The notes below the pieces were generated by a model. That model ran no database searches and was not told where the DNA came from. It saw only the letters and a program-made list of their open reading frames with translations. Below are positions 1 to 12,700 of a stretch of DNA of 64,000 nucleotides, in pieces. Position 1 is the first letter of the stretch; the number at the start of each line of letters is the position of its first letter. A program made the position numbers and the translations under genes. Source of the DNA: Grifola frondosa (taxonomy: Eukaryota > Basidiomycota > Agaricomycetes > Polyporales > Grifolaceae); the NCBI GenBank assembly GCA_001683735.1, contig LUGG01000013.1:186001-250000 (forward strand), given 5' to 3'.

Positions 1-1908
1 GCGCTCGCTCACGTTGTTCAAGTTCAGAACAATGACGTTGGAGTTTGGTTTGAGGCATTCGTCGATGCACACACCGGTGATATCGTGCATATAACCAATT
101 TTGTTGCCAAGGCCGCCGTAAGTAACATCTGGCTCTCTCACTGCATCCACCTTATATCGGTTGATGGACATTGGATACTGGATACGCACAGTATCTTGCC
201 ATTCCTATCACAAATGCTAACCCGTTTGGAGGCTTCCAAGTCCTGAATAATCCCCAGGACTACAGTGCCTCGCCTTACGGCTGGCACAACACTGGAACCG
301 GGGAAACATTCGATACATCGTACGTTTACTTATCTCTAGTTTTAACTCTTTAAATGACGGGGTGTTTGACAGTGGGAACAATGCGATTGCATATAAGGGG
401 ATCCAATCATCCACAGCAATACAATCATCCAGTTACCAAAACTTCACCTACGTGCAAGACCCGAATCAGGATCCAACTGTGGCAGTCAACTTGAACGCTG
501 CTATTACCAATGCATTCTACGTCACCAACACTCTCCATGATATTTCCTATAAATATGGCTTCACGGAAGCCGCTTTCAATTTCCAGAACAACAACTTTGA
601 CAGGGGCGGCGCTAGAAACGACCGCGTGTTGATTGCGGTGCAGAATCCCGGTACCAATAATGTGAGATCTCAAATCATCTATAATGTGAACTTTGAAGCA
701 GAATACATGATAATTGTGAAGCTTTCTTCGCAACACCACCGGAGTAAGTGGATTCCGTTCGGTTTTGCAATTCAGCCATCTGAATATTCCCTTTTACTAG
801 TGGGCAGTCAGGATATATGCGTACGTTTTACTCCGATTTCAGGCCACCGAAAATAACAAATATATATACAGAACTGCTGTTGTGGACATACACGCAGCCA
901 TCGCGAGACGTCTCTTTCGAGAACGACATTGTTACTCATGAATTCACACATGGAATCAGCAACCGACTTATCGGTGGCGGCACTGGACAGTGAGTTAATC
1001 ACCAGCGATCTGAGTGATATCAATGTGCATGATCATTTTAGATGTCTGCAGATAGCAGAGGCTTTGGGATTGGGCGAGGGATGGTCGGATGCTATGGCCG
1101 AGTCCGTCGTCTCCTCGATATATGCCCTTTCCAATGATTCACAGTGTGTCCCAGGTGGACGAGCCACACCAGCGCTGCAGTTCCGGACTATGTTATTGGC
1201 GCATATGTCACCAATAATCCTGCTGGGATTAGAAGATATCCGTATTCTACTTCGGCGTAAGCATGTCCTCAGCAGTTTTCATCAATATCCTGTATGCTGA
1301 TGAGATATTTAGGACAACGAACCCGTTGAGGTATGTAATCCGTGTTGCATTTGTATTTTAGGGACGTATTTTGCTCATTCAATCCATCAGATATTCAAGC
1401 TTGCAACTTTCGACCGAGCCGCATGGTTTGTTTGACCATTTCCCTGGTGTGACTGAAGTGACTGAACTTCCATCTATCAGCCATTGGCGAAGTTTGGGCA
1501 AACATGTTGCATAACGTATATGCTAGGCTTGTTGCAGTTAACGGGTTCTCACAGGATGCCCATACTAACCCTACGTATGGCACAGTAATGTCTGAACAGA
1601 AATCGGAAGCTGACACGTCGTCTGTCAGATCCGCTGGCGGAAACACTGTCTTCCTCCACCTATTCATCGATTCGATGTCTTTGATGCCTTGCAACCCTAC
1701 GTGTGAGTCAAGTCTATCATCACTCTTCAGACTACCTTGACGAACATGGTGTTCAGTCTTGGCTGCCCGTAATACGTGGATCCAAGCTGATATCAATCGT
1801 TATGGTGGGAGGAACTATTGCCTCCTTTGGAACGCGTTTGCAAGCCGCGGCCTTGGGTTGTATGCGGCTAATCATCAAGACGATTTCACTGTCCCTCTGG
1901 GGTGCTGA
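1..1908 (+). CDS. Fungalysin (M36) secreted metalloprotease, 5' end missing
   Basis: Extracellular zinc endopeptidase that degrades proteins outside the hypha. The first exon visible (bases 1-120) is the end of the FTP-type propeptide, with the sequence [10 protein letters not shown]. The mature domain follows. The zinc-binding motif HEFTH is encoded near 940-955, and the third zinc ligand lies in EGWSDAMAE near 1075-1100. Frames connect only through several short introns. Two junctions restore family sequence exactly: NPLR joins [11 protein letters not shown] across about 1335-1390, and CNPT joins [12 protein letters not shown] across about 1703-1757. The protein ends DDFTVPLGC with a TGA at 1906-1908. 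Both catalytic motifs are present and no lesion is seen, so the gene appears functional. The signal peptide and most of the propeptide lie left of the window. Exact borders of the introns near 660-900 are not certain. Confidence 0.93.
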
Positions 1909-2328
1909 GCGGAAGACATATTATAGTGAGATTCTTACTCACTCGGAGTTTGGGGCTATGTGTATCCTTAAACCACGTACGCGCGCTCTTGTAACGGTTG
2001 ATGATTCAGAATATGTTCATCTTGTGTCTACTATCATTCCGTACGGAATCATCACTGTGGCGGTGTCCACAGACGCCACCAAGATGTTCGGTAAGCGCTG
2101 TTCCAATCACCAGACTACGCCGTCGCTAGACTTGCGCTGGTTCAGCGGTGCTGTACGGCGTTCGGAAAATGCCAACATCGCCTTTTGATACTGGAACGCC
2201 ACAGCCCATGATCAAAACGGCACTGCCCCACCCCTATATTCACAAACTGTCAAGATGATCATATATAATTCCATGCTCTTGATTCCATACCTACATTATC
2301 AGCATCTCCCTTTTTTTCATTGACAGTC
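1909..2328. other. Intergenic, 420 bp
   Basis: No coding sequence recognised. It holds the fungalysin 3' flank and the promoter of the next gene. A short pyrimidine tract at about 2308-2318 lies just before the AIM24-like start codon. Confidence 0.6.
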
Positions 2329-3532
2329 ATGTCCTATTCCCAGACGCCTCAAATGCCAGGCTATCCTGGAGCTGCAACTTATCCCGGCATGTCTGCGCCC
2401 CCGCCTCCCGGTGGACAATACCCGCCTCAAGCTCACGGAAGTCCAATGCCTCCCATTCCCGCGTACCCTCCCGTCCCTGGCCCACCAGCCATAGGCGGTG
2501 CCACCAACATTCCGACTAACGGCGTCTGCGAAGGCGCTCAATACCGCATCGACCACAGAGACAGCAACAGTATGCTCTACGTAAGACTACAGCCAGAGTA
2601 CGAGCTGAAGGCCAAACCTGGCTCCATGGTTGCCATGGATGCATCTGTGCGAATCAAAGGAAAAGTGAGTAACTCTATTCATGGGCGTCGGTCAGAGACT
2701 TACCTGGGTGTCACAGCTGAAATTCAGGTTAGCGTCTTCTACTTCGATGAGGGAACACATGTAGTAACTTTAGTAACTTACTCGCAACAGCATGAAGAAG
2801 ATGTTCACTGGAGCAGAGGTAGGAAGCTGACATACGTCGTGCGACTGATGCTGATGTGTGCGTGATAGATGTCCGAATCTATCTTCACCGGTCCCGGTGA
2901 AGTGATGATCGCACCCGAGGTTTGGGGTGATATCGTTCCGCTCCAACTTGATGGCCAGACTGCCTGGTGCATCGGGAAGGATGCGTTCCTGGCTGCTACG
3001 CGAGGCATAACTCGGACCACCAAGAGTCAAGGCATAGGCAAAGCTTTATGTGCGCCTCACATGTTAGTTCACTGTAACCATGGCTGAGCTACCTTTTTGC
3101 AGTCTCTGGTGAAGGTTTGTTCGTATACCATGCGACCGGAACGGGCGTCATATTCCTGACAAGCTTGGGTGCAATCGTATCCCGGACTCTACAGCCCGGA
3201 GAGCAATGGATCGGTGAGCGAAGGCTCCATATCAACTGAAGTGTCCGACTCACCCTTGACACCCTCCAGTTGATAATGGGCACCTTGTTGCTTGGACAGC
3301 ACAATACAAGGTGGAGCGCATTGATGCGGGAGGCTTCCTCTCCGGATCCCACACCGATGAAGGACTGGTCTGCCGGTAAGTGTCATATACGCCCTCGACC
3401 ATTTGCTAGTTTTGAAGATTCATATGCTCCTTTAGATTCACCGGTCCTGGTATTGTCTACATTCAAACGAGAAATCCGGAGACTTTGGGTAATTGGATTG
3501 CTCACCAAGTCCCAGAAAATCGGGGATCTTGA
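2329..3532 (+). CDS. AIM24-like mitochondrial biogenesis protein
   Basis: Member of the AIM24/DUF124 family. In yeast AIM24 is a mitochondrial inner-membrane protein that supports the MICOS complex; the same role here is inference. The N-terminus is a Pro/Gly/Tyr-rich tail of about 70 residues (repeats of PG, PPP, YPP). It is followed by the beta-rich AIM24 fold: an early PGSMVAMDASV strand, then SIFTGPGEVMIAPEVWGD, GLFVYHATGTGVIFLTSLGAI and a final FTGPGIVYIQTRNPETLG. At least five introns interrupt the frame. I chose the ATG at 2329; an upstream TTG at 2320 is in frame but is not a normal fungal start. TGA is at 3530-3532. The proline-rich tail is typical of basidiomycete and some bacterial AIM24 relatives rather than yeast Aim24, so a cytoplasmic role is also possible. 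Confidence 0.85.
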
Positions 3533-4315
3533 TGACTCCATATATGCGAAATATGTTCGACATGAAATGATAGACTGTCCCCGAATGTACCGAATTCAAA
3601 ACAAATGTAAATACATACAGTAGCGACGCACCTCGTAGGGAACCAACGGTATCATAGCCTGTTGGGATACATGAGTCGGAAAGCCTAGTCTCTCCATACA
3701 CACAAAACAATACAGAAAAACGCACAGTACATCTTTCGCCCTCGCATCTGGAACATATATTTTTTTTGGCGGATTCAACAGTAGCCCTTCAAGTTTTAAC
3801 AGCCACGGTTACGTTGACAAGAAGGCGAGGGCCGCCAGTGAATGGGTTTTTACACATAATCAAAGTTCGACAATCCGCAATTGGACGTTCGTTTACGAGC
3901 GCGCGCATATACACGGTACGTACTCTGATGTCGACAGACTAATCTGTTAAGTCTGAGCATTCCGCGGTGGAAAGAACCTTGTCGATGCACAGTTGGTCTG
4001 TAGGCCAACACTGTATTCCAGAATCATTTGTTTCCGCTGCCTTTATCGCCGACTGGACCATGTACAAGGACCATAGTGCGTACTGGTCAATGGAAATATT
4101 TGGGCGAGCGGATGCATATCATCCGTCATTTTCCTCCTGATATGATCCCGAATTGCATCCCAAACGTTGATGTAATCGTTATACTATGAACTACCATCTA
4201 CCATCTGCTCCAAAGGATATACGCGACGTTCAACATATTTCAGTTGAGAAGCTGCAAACTGACGTACGAATAGTGCGAAGAGGCCAAAGCTCTCGTGAAT
4301 GACAACCTCCGACAT
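3533..4315. other. Intergenic, 783 bp, between two 3' ends
   Basis: Region between the 3' ends of the AIM24-like gene and the APA2 gene. I see no conserved coding sequence, RNA gene or repeat. An AT-rich stretch with a T run lies near 3755-3765. Confidence 0.55.
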
Positions 4316-5649
4316 CTATTCCTCTTCATGCGATATATCCTCCACTTGTAACTCATGTATGCTCTCCAGCCCTACACCCCTCAAGATCTTCCCCACGCCC
4401 TCCTTCTTTACTGCCTCCAGCTCACGCTCGCTCTTCACGAGCAGCAGCCCTGCGAAGCCAAGCGCGTTCACGCTAAGGTCCTCGCCCGTTTCCTGCAAAA
4501 CGTGCGTCTCTTGCCTGCGCGGAATGAGGTGCATATGCTGGAGCGTGAGTACGACGTTGTACGAGGGCGAGCCCGCGGGGTAGCCGTCGTCGTGGCGGAT
4601 CGTCGAGATGGCGAGGTCGAGCAGTGTGAGGAACGCGTGCGAGAGTGTGCGCTCGAGCTCGCTTGGGGACGCGGAGGCGAGCATTGTAGGCAGCCGCCGG
4701 ATATGGTTGGCGTACGGCAGGGTTGTGAGTGAGAACGGCCGATCTGGGAATGATGCGGGTGAATATGTCCGCTGTGCAGGCGGTCGCGACGGTGCTTACC
4801 GGGTACTTCCAGATTTGCGGCTCTGGCGAGTCTCTCGACTGGAGGGCCGTCGTCCTCAACCGGGATCAGTTGTAGGTGTTTGTGTGGCTGACTCGCTCCG
4901 CTTAAGTCACCGCCTGTGTGATGTGAGCGTCATAAAGGTCGGAGGACATTGGGGATCGTACAATTGTAGAAAGCGAAGAACTGTCTTCCTGTCTTCTGTG
5001 CGGCGAAAAGGAGGGAATACGTCTGGACCAGATCGGGAGGAAGCAAGGGTGACGTTTGCGATTGGTAGTCTGCAAAGAGGGTATATGCGTCTGATTGAGA
5101 TACCTGATGATCAATAATAGCTCCAAATACAAAACCTTTCGTTACCACAAGGATATGGTGCGGCACTACGGAATATTTGTTGAACTGTCCTCGACAAAAG
5201 CGAGACATGAACGAGAGCGAAAGTGAAGAGAACAAAGCATTCAATCTTCGCCCGTCCCCTCACTGTCTCGACCGAACGAACCAGTATACATATTCATTTC
5301 CGCCCTCTCCTCTCCGCGCACACGGCAGCAAGTTTGGGATGTACGGTGGCGCGAACGGGTCTTCCTTCGCCTTCGCGGCTGCCTCTGCTGCCTCTTCTGC
5401 GTCCTCCTCGCTAAAATGCGGTGTCGGGAGGCGCGGCTTGCTCTGTAACGCGGGACAGAGTCGGATCTGAAACTGTGCACACGCATATCAACGATCACAC
5501 GTCAGGGTCTGACACAGGGTTTGGCATACCTCTACACCGTGTTCGACGTGGCCGTGCACCGTCGATGGAAAGAAAAACAGGTCCCCAGATTGGAGGGCCC
5601 TGTCAAACCCCGCCGAGAGTTTCGAGATGATTTCCGAGTGTGCAGTCAT
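4316..5649 (-). CDS. APA2: Diadenosine tetraphosphate phosphorylase (Apa1/Apa2 family)
   Basis: Cleaves Ap4A with phosphate to ATP and ADP, controlling dinucleoside polyphosphate levels; HIT superfamily. Exons on the minus strand in order: N-terminal SEIISKLSAGFDRALQSGDL (start ATG at 5649), an acidic segment ending DPFAPPYIPNLL, then FNKYSVVPHHILVVTK, then PPDLVQTYSLLFAAQKTGRQFFAFYNC, then LQLIPVEDDGPPVERLA. The catalytic region HMHLIPRR and the C-terminal NALGFAGLLLVKSERELE complete it. The histidines of HMHLIP form the HIT-type active site. All pieces can be linked by short introns with no frame break, and the stop is at 4316. The order of motifs matches fungal Apa1/Apa2 proteins over their whole length. 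Confidence 0.93.
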
Positions 5650-6224
5650 GGTGCTGGATTGTCCAAAAAGCCAGGCGTGGGTATTGAAGAGCTTCACGAA
5701 ACTACAGAACCAAAGAATATAGAATCTACCACAAGTGCTGAAGACCGCAGATAGTAACGTTCACGAGACAGAAGTGCCGAATGGTAGTGGCTAGAGGCAA
5801 AAAATCATGGGGCAGCAGATTGCGCGAGAACGTGACCTTGAACGCGATCGAAAATTCAGATTTAGACGCAGATCGATAGCTGTCGCTAATAACTAGAACT
5901 CATTGTATTTGAGAACCAGCAACGAAGCATAATAGACCGCAAAGCTGAGCTCTGAGCGGTGGAATACAGGAGAGTATCGCATTCTATCGCAAGTACAACA
6001 AGAACAGCAAATCAAAGATAAGCTAGAGTGCAGCAGAAGGAGAAGATGAGTGACGACGCCATTCACGCGGGTGTCAGGAGCTCCAGGAGGGATGAGGACA
6101 GCTGTGCATGCAAGTTAGGAAACAGTGAATGACAGAAAGAATGGTGTAAAGTGATTGGAAGCAGCAAGATGATCCCAGCCCATCTGCCGAGAGGCGTCTC
6201 CTTAATTATGGTACCATACGGTCG
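5650..6224. other. Intergenic, 575 bp
   Basis: Upstream region of APA2 (read leftwards) and downstream region of the next minus-strand gene. No coding sequence, RNA or repeat recognised. Confidence 0.55.
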
Positions 6225-6870
6225 TCAGGCCCTTCCGCCCCGTCCTCTGTTGTTCTTCGCCTCCTCCATCTTCTCTCCTAGCACCTGTGCTCGCACGTAG
6301 CACATGGCGGCAACTATAGACCACAAGGCCCCGTTCGTTCCCTGCAGGTTTCATTCGCGATGAATATGATATTCGTGTGAGAAGATTGGCATATATACCT
6401 GATAGAATAGTACAGCGAGGAATGCTTGCAGCAATAGCACTACTATTCTAAGCGGAAAGCTTCGATGAATTGCAGTGCCCTTCAAAAACGGTGCCGGGTA
6501 CTCGAGCGCAATGAAGCCGAATCCGAGAACCATGCTGAAAATCGGAATAACCGGCGCTTTCACGATGAGTGTTACGAAGATAGAGTCGCTGTTGGCAGGC
6601 CTTGGAACAAAAAGCGATGGTCAAGGATTATAAAATAGTGATATAGCATGTACTCACTGTACACCGCCAGGATTGCGGACTATGCCATTCACGAAATCCC
6701 AGAAAAACTTGCGGAAGTATAGGGCAAAGAATGAAGCCCACACCGTATCTTATGACGACGCAAAACGATATCAACACTGACCAACTGCTAGCTCTTCACG
6801 GTCAAGACTCACAGACGGTGGCTGACAGGGAGACATAACGAGAGTACTCGTGCCAGATCAATTTGCCCAT
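6225..6870 (-). CDS. Small four-helix membrane protein (DUF7727-like)
   Basis: Short integral membrane protein of unknown function, conserved in basidiomycetes. It starts MGKLIWHEYSRYVSLSATV (ATG at 6870) and continues through three or four exons. A hydrophobic segment is followed by FVNGIVRNPGGV, then IVKAPVIPIFSMVLGFGFIA, ALEYPAPFLKGTAIHRSFPL, RIVVLLLQAFLAVLFYQ and GTNGALWSIVAAMCYVRAQ. The tail ends NNRGRGGRA with TGA at 6225-6227. Four membrane spans are visible. The basic RGRGGRA tail and the conserved HRSFPLR loop are the most distinctive parts. I assign the family from remembered sequence resemblance; the DUF number is less certain than the family itself. No enzymatic motif is visible. 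Confidence 0.8.
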
Positions 6871-7551
6871 TTTGCGAAAGTTATCAGATAACTGGGTAAA
6901 AATCGGGGTTGCAAGGAGACGAGTGCTGCGCTGCTCAAGAAGGTCGCGGAACAGGACAGAATGGCAAAGCTTAAGAAAACCGGTGGTCCAGCGAGCACAG
7001 CTCGACCAAGGAAGAAAGAGACGGAGTGAAAGGAAGAATGAGAAGAGTAAACGCAAGCTGGCAGCGATGGGCAACGAAGAACAGCTGTCCAGAGCTCTTA
7101 TGCCACCCAACACCCTCGGCGCTACGCCACCCGTCGCGAAGACAGTCATTGTCACGCCCTGTCACGCGTGCCTTGGAAACATCATGGCCTTCTACAGGTC
7201 CCGGGCCACGTTTAGACCATTCTCAATTGAAGACACGCGACTCGAGGACACCTATCCGCGCGGGACCTTGGAGGTGATGTCTACGCTATACGAGGGATTT
7301 TTGGAAGTCGGATGTGTCTTCCATCGAAGGCTGACATGCGTCACGACAGACTGAATCGAGAATTGATATTGATGCGTGATGTTCTGGTCATCGCATTCGA
7401 TTATGCATAAGTAGATCGAGAGTCCAGTCCATCCGAGTATTCGATATACACCAGCGATAAACCAACGACGGTCAAATGATGCCATCAATCTGGCCGAGCT
7501 CTGATTCTTCAACGAGACATGTACATTCTAGTCGTAATTAGTCGTAACAGT
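6871..7551. other. Intergenic, 681 bp
   Basis: Promoter side of the small membrane protein and 3' side of the next minus-strand gene. Open frames on both strands here have no recognisable protein features. No repeat or RNA gene seen. Confidence 0.5.
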
Positions 7552-8971
7552 TCATGACTTTCGACAGTACCGCCGGGTCGTCACACGTTCACATGCAACT
7601 CCGGTGCCCGACTAGACCGGTCGGCAGAGATGGCGGGCTGTGTGGCACGTAACGGTCACCAACATGAACATAGAGGAGAGAAGGAAATACTCACGTTCAC
7701 TGAATACCGATACAAGCTAGCAATATCGGAGGCATCGTCATTCATCGTCGCCGAACTGTACCGGCTATCACGGAGTGCTACAGCTGGCAATGACTTTGGC
7801 ATATCCGCTTTGAACGGCACTTCTTGGCCCGTGAGAGTGGCAACCGAATCATAAGATGATTGGGACCAGCGGGACCTGCCTTTGCTTCCATCGAAGAAAT
7901 CGGACTCGAGTTCGGGCAGCTGCATAGGCAGAATAGGTGATATCATCTGCTTCTTGGCTTTCTGCAGCTTGGCTCTGCGCCTCCTGCAGAAAAAGACAAG
8001 GAGGAGTGCCAGCATGATGAGAGCGACAAGGACGACCACAACGATCCCGATCAACATGCCCGTCGGCGCGCGCAACTGCCTGGTGGTAGGGAAGCAGACC
8101 TGGATTGCGTCAGGCTGGTAAGTGTTGGAGAAGCCGGAAACACGTACTGATCGCCAGACTGATTATTCTGCGAAGTATCTGTGCTGCTCGGGGCGGTCGA
8201 CGTGCCCACAGCAGAACTTGAACCGCTAACGGCAGCGGGCAACGAAGTGCCATCGACGGCGAGATTGGTCGGAGTGGCAGCTAACATGGAAACAGCAGTC
8301 ATGCTACTACTCGTACTGCCATTGATGAACGAGGCCCTGCGTCAGACTCAGTCCAGTGCCATTGTAAGAAATCAGTAGGTCACATACGCATCTGGTTGGT
8401 TCTGAGTCTCATATATCAGAGAATCGATGTCGATGGGACCCGTTCCGCCACTCATTAAAACAGCTGTATGTTCACCCATACTCAAGCCAGAGGTGCCGCC
8501 GAGAAGCTGTCCAAAGATAGGACTGGGAGCCGATGCATTAGCATACGTAGTCGGGTCGTCATCGACCACGAGAACGTAAGAGCCGTAGTGAGGTCGGCGA
8601 GCACCAAAGAACCAAACGCCAGTACCGTTGAACGTGAGTTTGGCCGTAGCACCGCTCAAGGACGTCGTATGGAAGGATGCTTCTGAATATGACTTGGCCA
8701 AGGAGTCGTCAACCGGAGTATCGTTCCAGGCATTAGAAGGGGCATAAGTAAATAAAGGAGAGCTGTCGTCCACTGAGAGAGCATGATGAGCACACAATAT
8801 CTGAAAGCTGTCTCCAGACCTATGCACTCGTAGGAACATCTGCAAGTGACGTCACAACGACCTCCCGCAGAATACCTTTCATTCCCTCAACGTGGGATCT
8901 CCACGTACTATGATCTGAAGACAGCTGGAACCAATGGAGACACACTCACGCGAAACGTTAAAAAGAGCCAT
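7552..8971 (-). CDS. Single-pass cell-surface protein with galactose-binding-like ectodomain
   Basis: Probable plasma-membrane protein of unknown ligand. The extracellular part begins DDSSPLFTYAPSNAWNDTPV and continues through LTFNGTGVWFFGARRPHYG to MGEHTAVLMSGGTGPIDIDS, a beta-sandwich arrangement common in Agaricomycete surface proteins. A Ser/Thr/Ala-rich stalk follows (about 8160-8300). One membrane helix, GMLIGIVVVVLVALIMLALL, is followed by CRRRR and an acidic cytoplasmic tail. The most likely first exon encodes MALFNVS (ATG at 8971), joined to LDDSSPLF across two short introns. A hydrophobic frame beginning at 9198 could instead supply the signal peptide. At the 3' end a GTGAGT at 7694 probably starts an intron leading to a TGA near 7552; without it, the stop is at 7656. 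Both ends are therefore uncertain. Confidence 0.7.
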
Positions 8972-9719
8972 CAAGGCCAGACGCTAGATAGCGGAAGATA
9001 TAAAAAAAAAGGGACTAGCCCTAGAGAGAAAATAACACGAGATGGAGAGGGTTGGCTTAGAGTCGCAAGTAGAGAACAAGACATTCCGTAGATATCAGGC
9101 CAGCAAAGCGCCACGGCAGTAACATTTAGCAGTACAACTCGCAACACCGGAGCAATCTGCACCGCCAGCAGGGGTAGCGCACTAGTGAAACGTTTCATGT
9201 AAGAGTTCATTTGTTTGATTCGGACAAAAGAAAGCACTGAACCAATGAGCCCTGGCGATTAGATCCGAAAGGTAGCTGTCCAGAAGAGTCCTCGCGAGCC
9301 AAAGTCCTGAGGCCTGAGGCCTGTGTCCTGAAACTCTGAAAGCCTGTAAGTAGACGGGAAAGAACATCAAAGTGTCACGGGTTGCCGCCCACGTCACGCA
9401 AGACCATCCCATGTCACAGGCATCTTGGTCACGTTAGTAGCTGACCTTTCCTGCGGCACATACGATATATCTTCTCTGGGGAAAGGCATTATTGGCGAAT
9501 GTAAGAAGATGTCGGATTTTCTCTGAGAGGTCTTTTCATATTTTCATTTTTTTCAAAGGCAGACTTCTCTTTCTGTCGAAAGGCTTATAGCACGTTACGT
9601 AAGCTTCTTCAAACATGGGAGCAAGACGGCATCTACTGGTTTGGACGTCGACTGGACTCCTGAAGGAGCATCTATTCTTCTTCCACAACTATCCTCCTTG
9701 ATCTTGTTGTCGGCTAAAG
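8972..9719. other. Intergenic, 748 bp, divergent promoter region
   Basis: Lies between the surface-protein gene (leftward) and the HicA-like gene (rightward). Bases 9083-9198 on the minus strand encode a hydrophobic stretch starting MKRFTSALPLLAV that may be an alternative signal-peptide exon of the surface protein. A small repeated CCTGAGGCCTG/CCTGTGTCCTG motif lies at about 9306-9335. Nothing else is recognised. Confidence 0.45.
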
Positions 9720-12700
9720 ATGCCGCCTGCAAAGAGCAAGCCAACCAAATCTGTTCTTTCTTCAGCTCGTGATCTTGTGACCGTCGGGCCCAGGGATGTA
9801 ACTGCAAAATCGCAGAGTGGACGCGATGCAACTCGTCAAAGACAACTTACAGATCGTGCGCTAGTCCTCCGCAATGGCAAATATGGTGCTCGTGGGACTG
9901 GAGAGCTCATGGCAATGGGCAAAATGAGCGGAAGGGAGAAACTGGAACTGTTGGCTGGTGAGTGCGTACCTTGCTTTTTGACCATTCAAAGCTCAATATT
10001 TCAAAGAGGATCTTATAGATCGCACTAAGACGGCTGTAGGAGTTCCTTTCAGGCTCGAGATATGTATGAAAATAGCTGACTCGCAACTGAGTGGTAAGTG
10101 TGTATGCGTATTCGATAGAATTGACTGAAGACATTGTGGACTATGAAGCTGGTTTGGACGAGATTAGTGACTTGCAGGATCACGAAATGTTCTATGACAG
10201 GATAGTAGCAGAGATCAGAGCGCGGAATCCTTCTGTGCCGGGGAGGAATGCTGCAGATCCATTGCGAGATGCAAATAAAGTGGCGTCTATCGTTGCAAGC
10301 AGGTACGACCGCTCCTCCCAGACTGAATCTGATTACATGGCTGCACAACTGTCTCTTTCTTCACACCGCGTTGTAGAATCCACAATCCTACTTGATGGCC
10401 TCTGCTTGGAGGCTCGTCGGTGATACCCTCCGCGATCTGGGAGATGACGGTCTCGAGGATTCCACCGTTCGCCGTCAGTTGGAGGGAGATGCGAGTATGA
10501 GATCCCGCTATCTCGTGTTGTACGACATTGTCAACGTGCTTGCCGAGGCTGTTCAAACGAAATTCGCTCTCCTCGCAACTACAGCTCGTACGTCATCTAT
10601 TTCATTGAACAGAGACTGTATATTTACATACATACGCATAATTAGCTCATTATGCTCAGTACTTCAGAAAAAACGAGCTTACCGCGCAGGATCAACCCGA
10701 GTATATCTTCGATTGGGGAGGGCTAAAGCAAATTCACAAGTCATTCTTAGATTCTATCATTGTAGAGCTCTGTCTCCCGCAATCCGGGATTCCAAGGCAT
10801 ATCTTATGCCAGATTTTGGGTGAAGCTATAGAAGAATGTCCTCGTGATGCTAAGCGGTTCTCTCAAGAAGTTTGGAATGCAGTCGGTGACCTCTCGGTAG
10901 GTATCATGAAGTCCTCCTCCTCGCTGGAAGGACTCCGCGAGACCACAGGATAATGCTCATCCGGTATCGACTTATCGACAATTCTTTACAGGTGATTGTG
11001 CAACTCCAGGAAATTCTCGAAAGTCCTTTACTGTTCCCCAAGGCCAGGAGTGGAAGGAAGTTCCTCGCGAAATGCCTGAAGAGTTTGAGGATTGGAATGA
11101 CGAGCAGATCCTCTCAGAGGAGGCTTCGAAGAGCTATGCGAACTTCAAGCAAGTTATATACCCTCTAGATCGCACAAGGAAGAAGAACGTCCTCGATGAC
11201 ATGTGGAAGATCGTTAATCAGGTGAATTGGACTTTTTAATCAAATTCCAGCTACATCTCATACCCGTCCCCTCCAGAATTACGAAGCCGTTTGTGGTCAA
11301 GACATCGACAATTTGTGGCAGTTGAGTGACATCCGACAACTAGGCCCGCAATGGCATGCTCGGTACATCGAAGGCTCTAGTCTCAATGCCGACGACCAAT
11401 CTGCGCTCGTGCCAGTCAAAGGCAAGAACAAGGGTTCCACGAGCGGCCGGCCGGCTGGCAAATTGCTTGCGATTAGGAATGGCGACGAGAGTGACGACTC
11501 CATGCCGTCGCTCCGGAGCGTATCCGACTACTCTGACGGAGAAGATGATGAAAGTAGTTACTTCGACTCCGAGGAGGATAAAGATGACGATTCCGATGAG
11601 GACGAGGCGGAAAGCGAGTACGATACGGACGAGGAGGACACGATGCGAGATCTCCTCAGAGAGGCTATGGATGCTGCTATGGCTTCGCCTGATTTCTTCG
11701 ACCCATCGAGTGCTGCCCCTGACTTCGATGCTCTAGCTGAGGAGCGGAGGGGCAATCCATTCTTGAAGTTACTGGGTTCTCTCAGAGGTACGTATTGAGC
11801 AGATGTAACACATCCTCTACCTGGTCATTTAAAGACTGTCTCCTTAGGTCGCATGTTCTCTTCGAATCCTAATTTGAAGACGACCTCACGGACCGTACCT
11901 CGTCATCCGCCCACGACCACGACAAAGAAGCCCCTTCCTGCTAAACCGAGGTTAGTTCCAGTCATTCCACGCAAAGCCCCAGCTCCAGGAACTCCCAGTA
12001 AGATCAATATTCATCTATTCGAAGTGATTTAATGACTCATACTTGTATTGGTCCCGGCGGCAGTTCCAAAGAGCCACAAGACGACGGTCGAGGCTGTCGA
12101 GGATGAGGATGAGATTGCCGCGGCGGCGAAAAAGAAGAAAAAGAAGCCAAAGAAAAAGAAAAAGAAACCATCTGTTTCCGAGGCTGATGGGCCAACGTTG
12201 AACTCACAAATTTCTCCAGAAATACCCAGCACTCCTCAGCCTGCTCCTGAAGCTCCCGTTCAAAATCAAACTACCCCTGCTACGCCGTTGGCGAAGAAGG
12301 GCTCGAACAATGTCCCTCAGTCACCCAGCAAGCCCAAGGCTGCTACTGAGTCCCTACGTAGCGTCCAGTCAACCTCAGCGCCATCATGGGCATCGACAAC
12401 GTCTCTTCCCCTCCCGCAGACGGCTCAGTCTGCTCACAAGTATGTGCAATCAGAAGGTCTGGATAAGGCCAGCAAGACGAAAGTCAAATCCAGACCTGGT
12501 CACGCCACTCTCGTTGCGATCCCGGAAAAAAGGAGTATCTTCAGCAAATTTTCGAAGAAAACGCGCGACCAGGCGGAGGAAGAGCCTAAAGAGAAGGGCA
12601 ACAAACATAGTTTCTTCTCGAGACTCACTAAGAAAACCACGACATACATGCATCAGTTGCTGCATACCTCTGCGGATGAAACGAAAGGCCTTGCGCCGAT

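Noticed and set aside
1..1908. Fungalysin as a pseudogene because its frame is interrupted
   Set aside because: All interruptions resolve as normal 45-60 bp introns that rejoin conserved sequence in phase.
12129..12170. A-rich repeat (AAGAAAAAGAAG) as a microsatellite
   Set aside because: It is coding and gives the lysine blocks of the HicA-like protein; the codon pattern is irregular.
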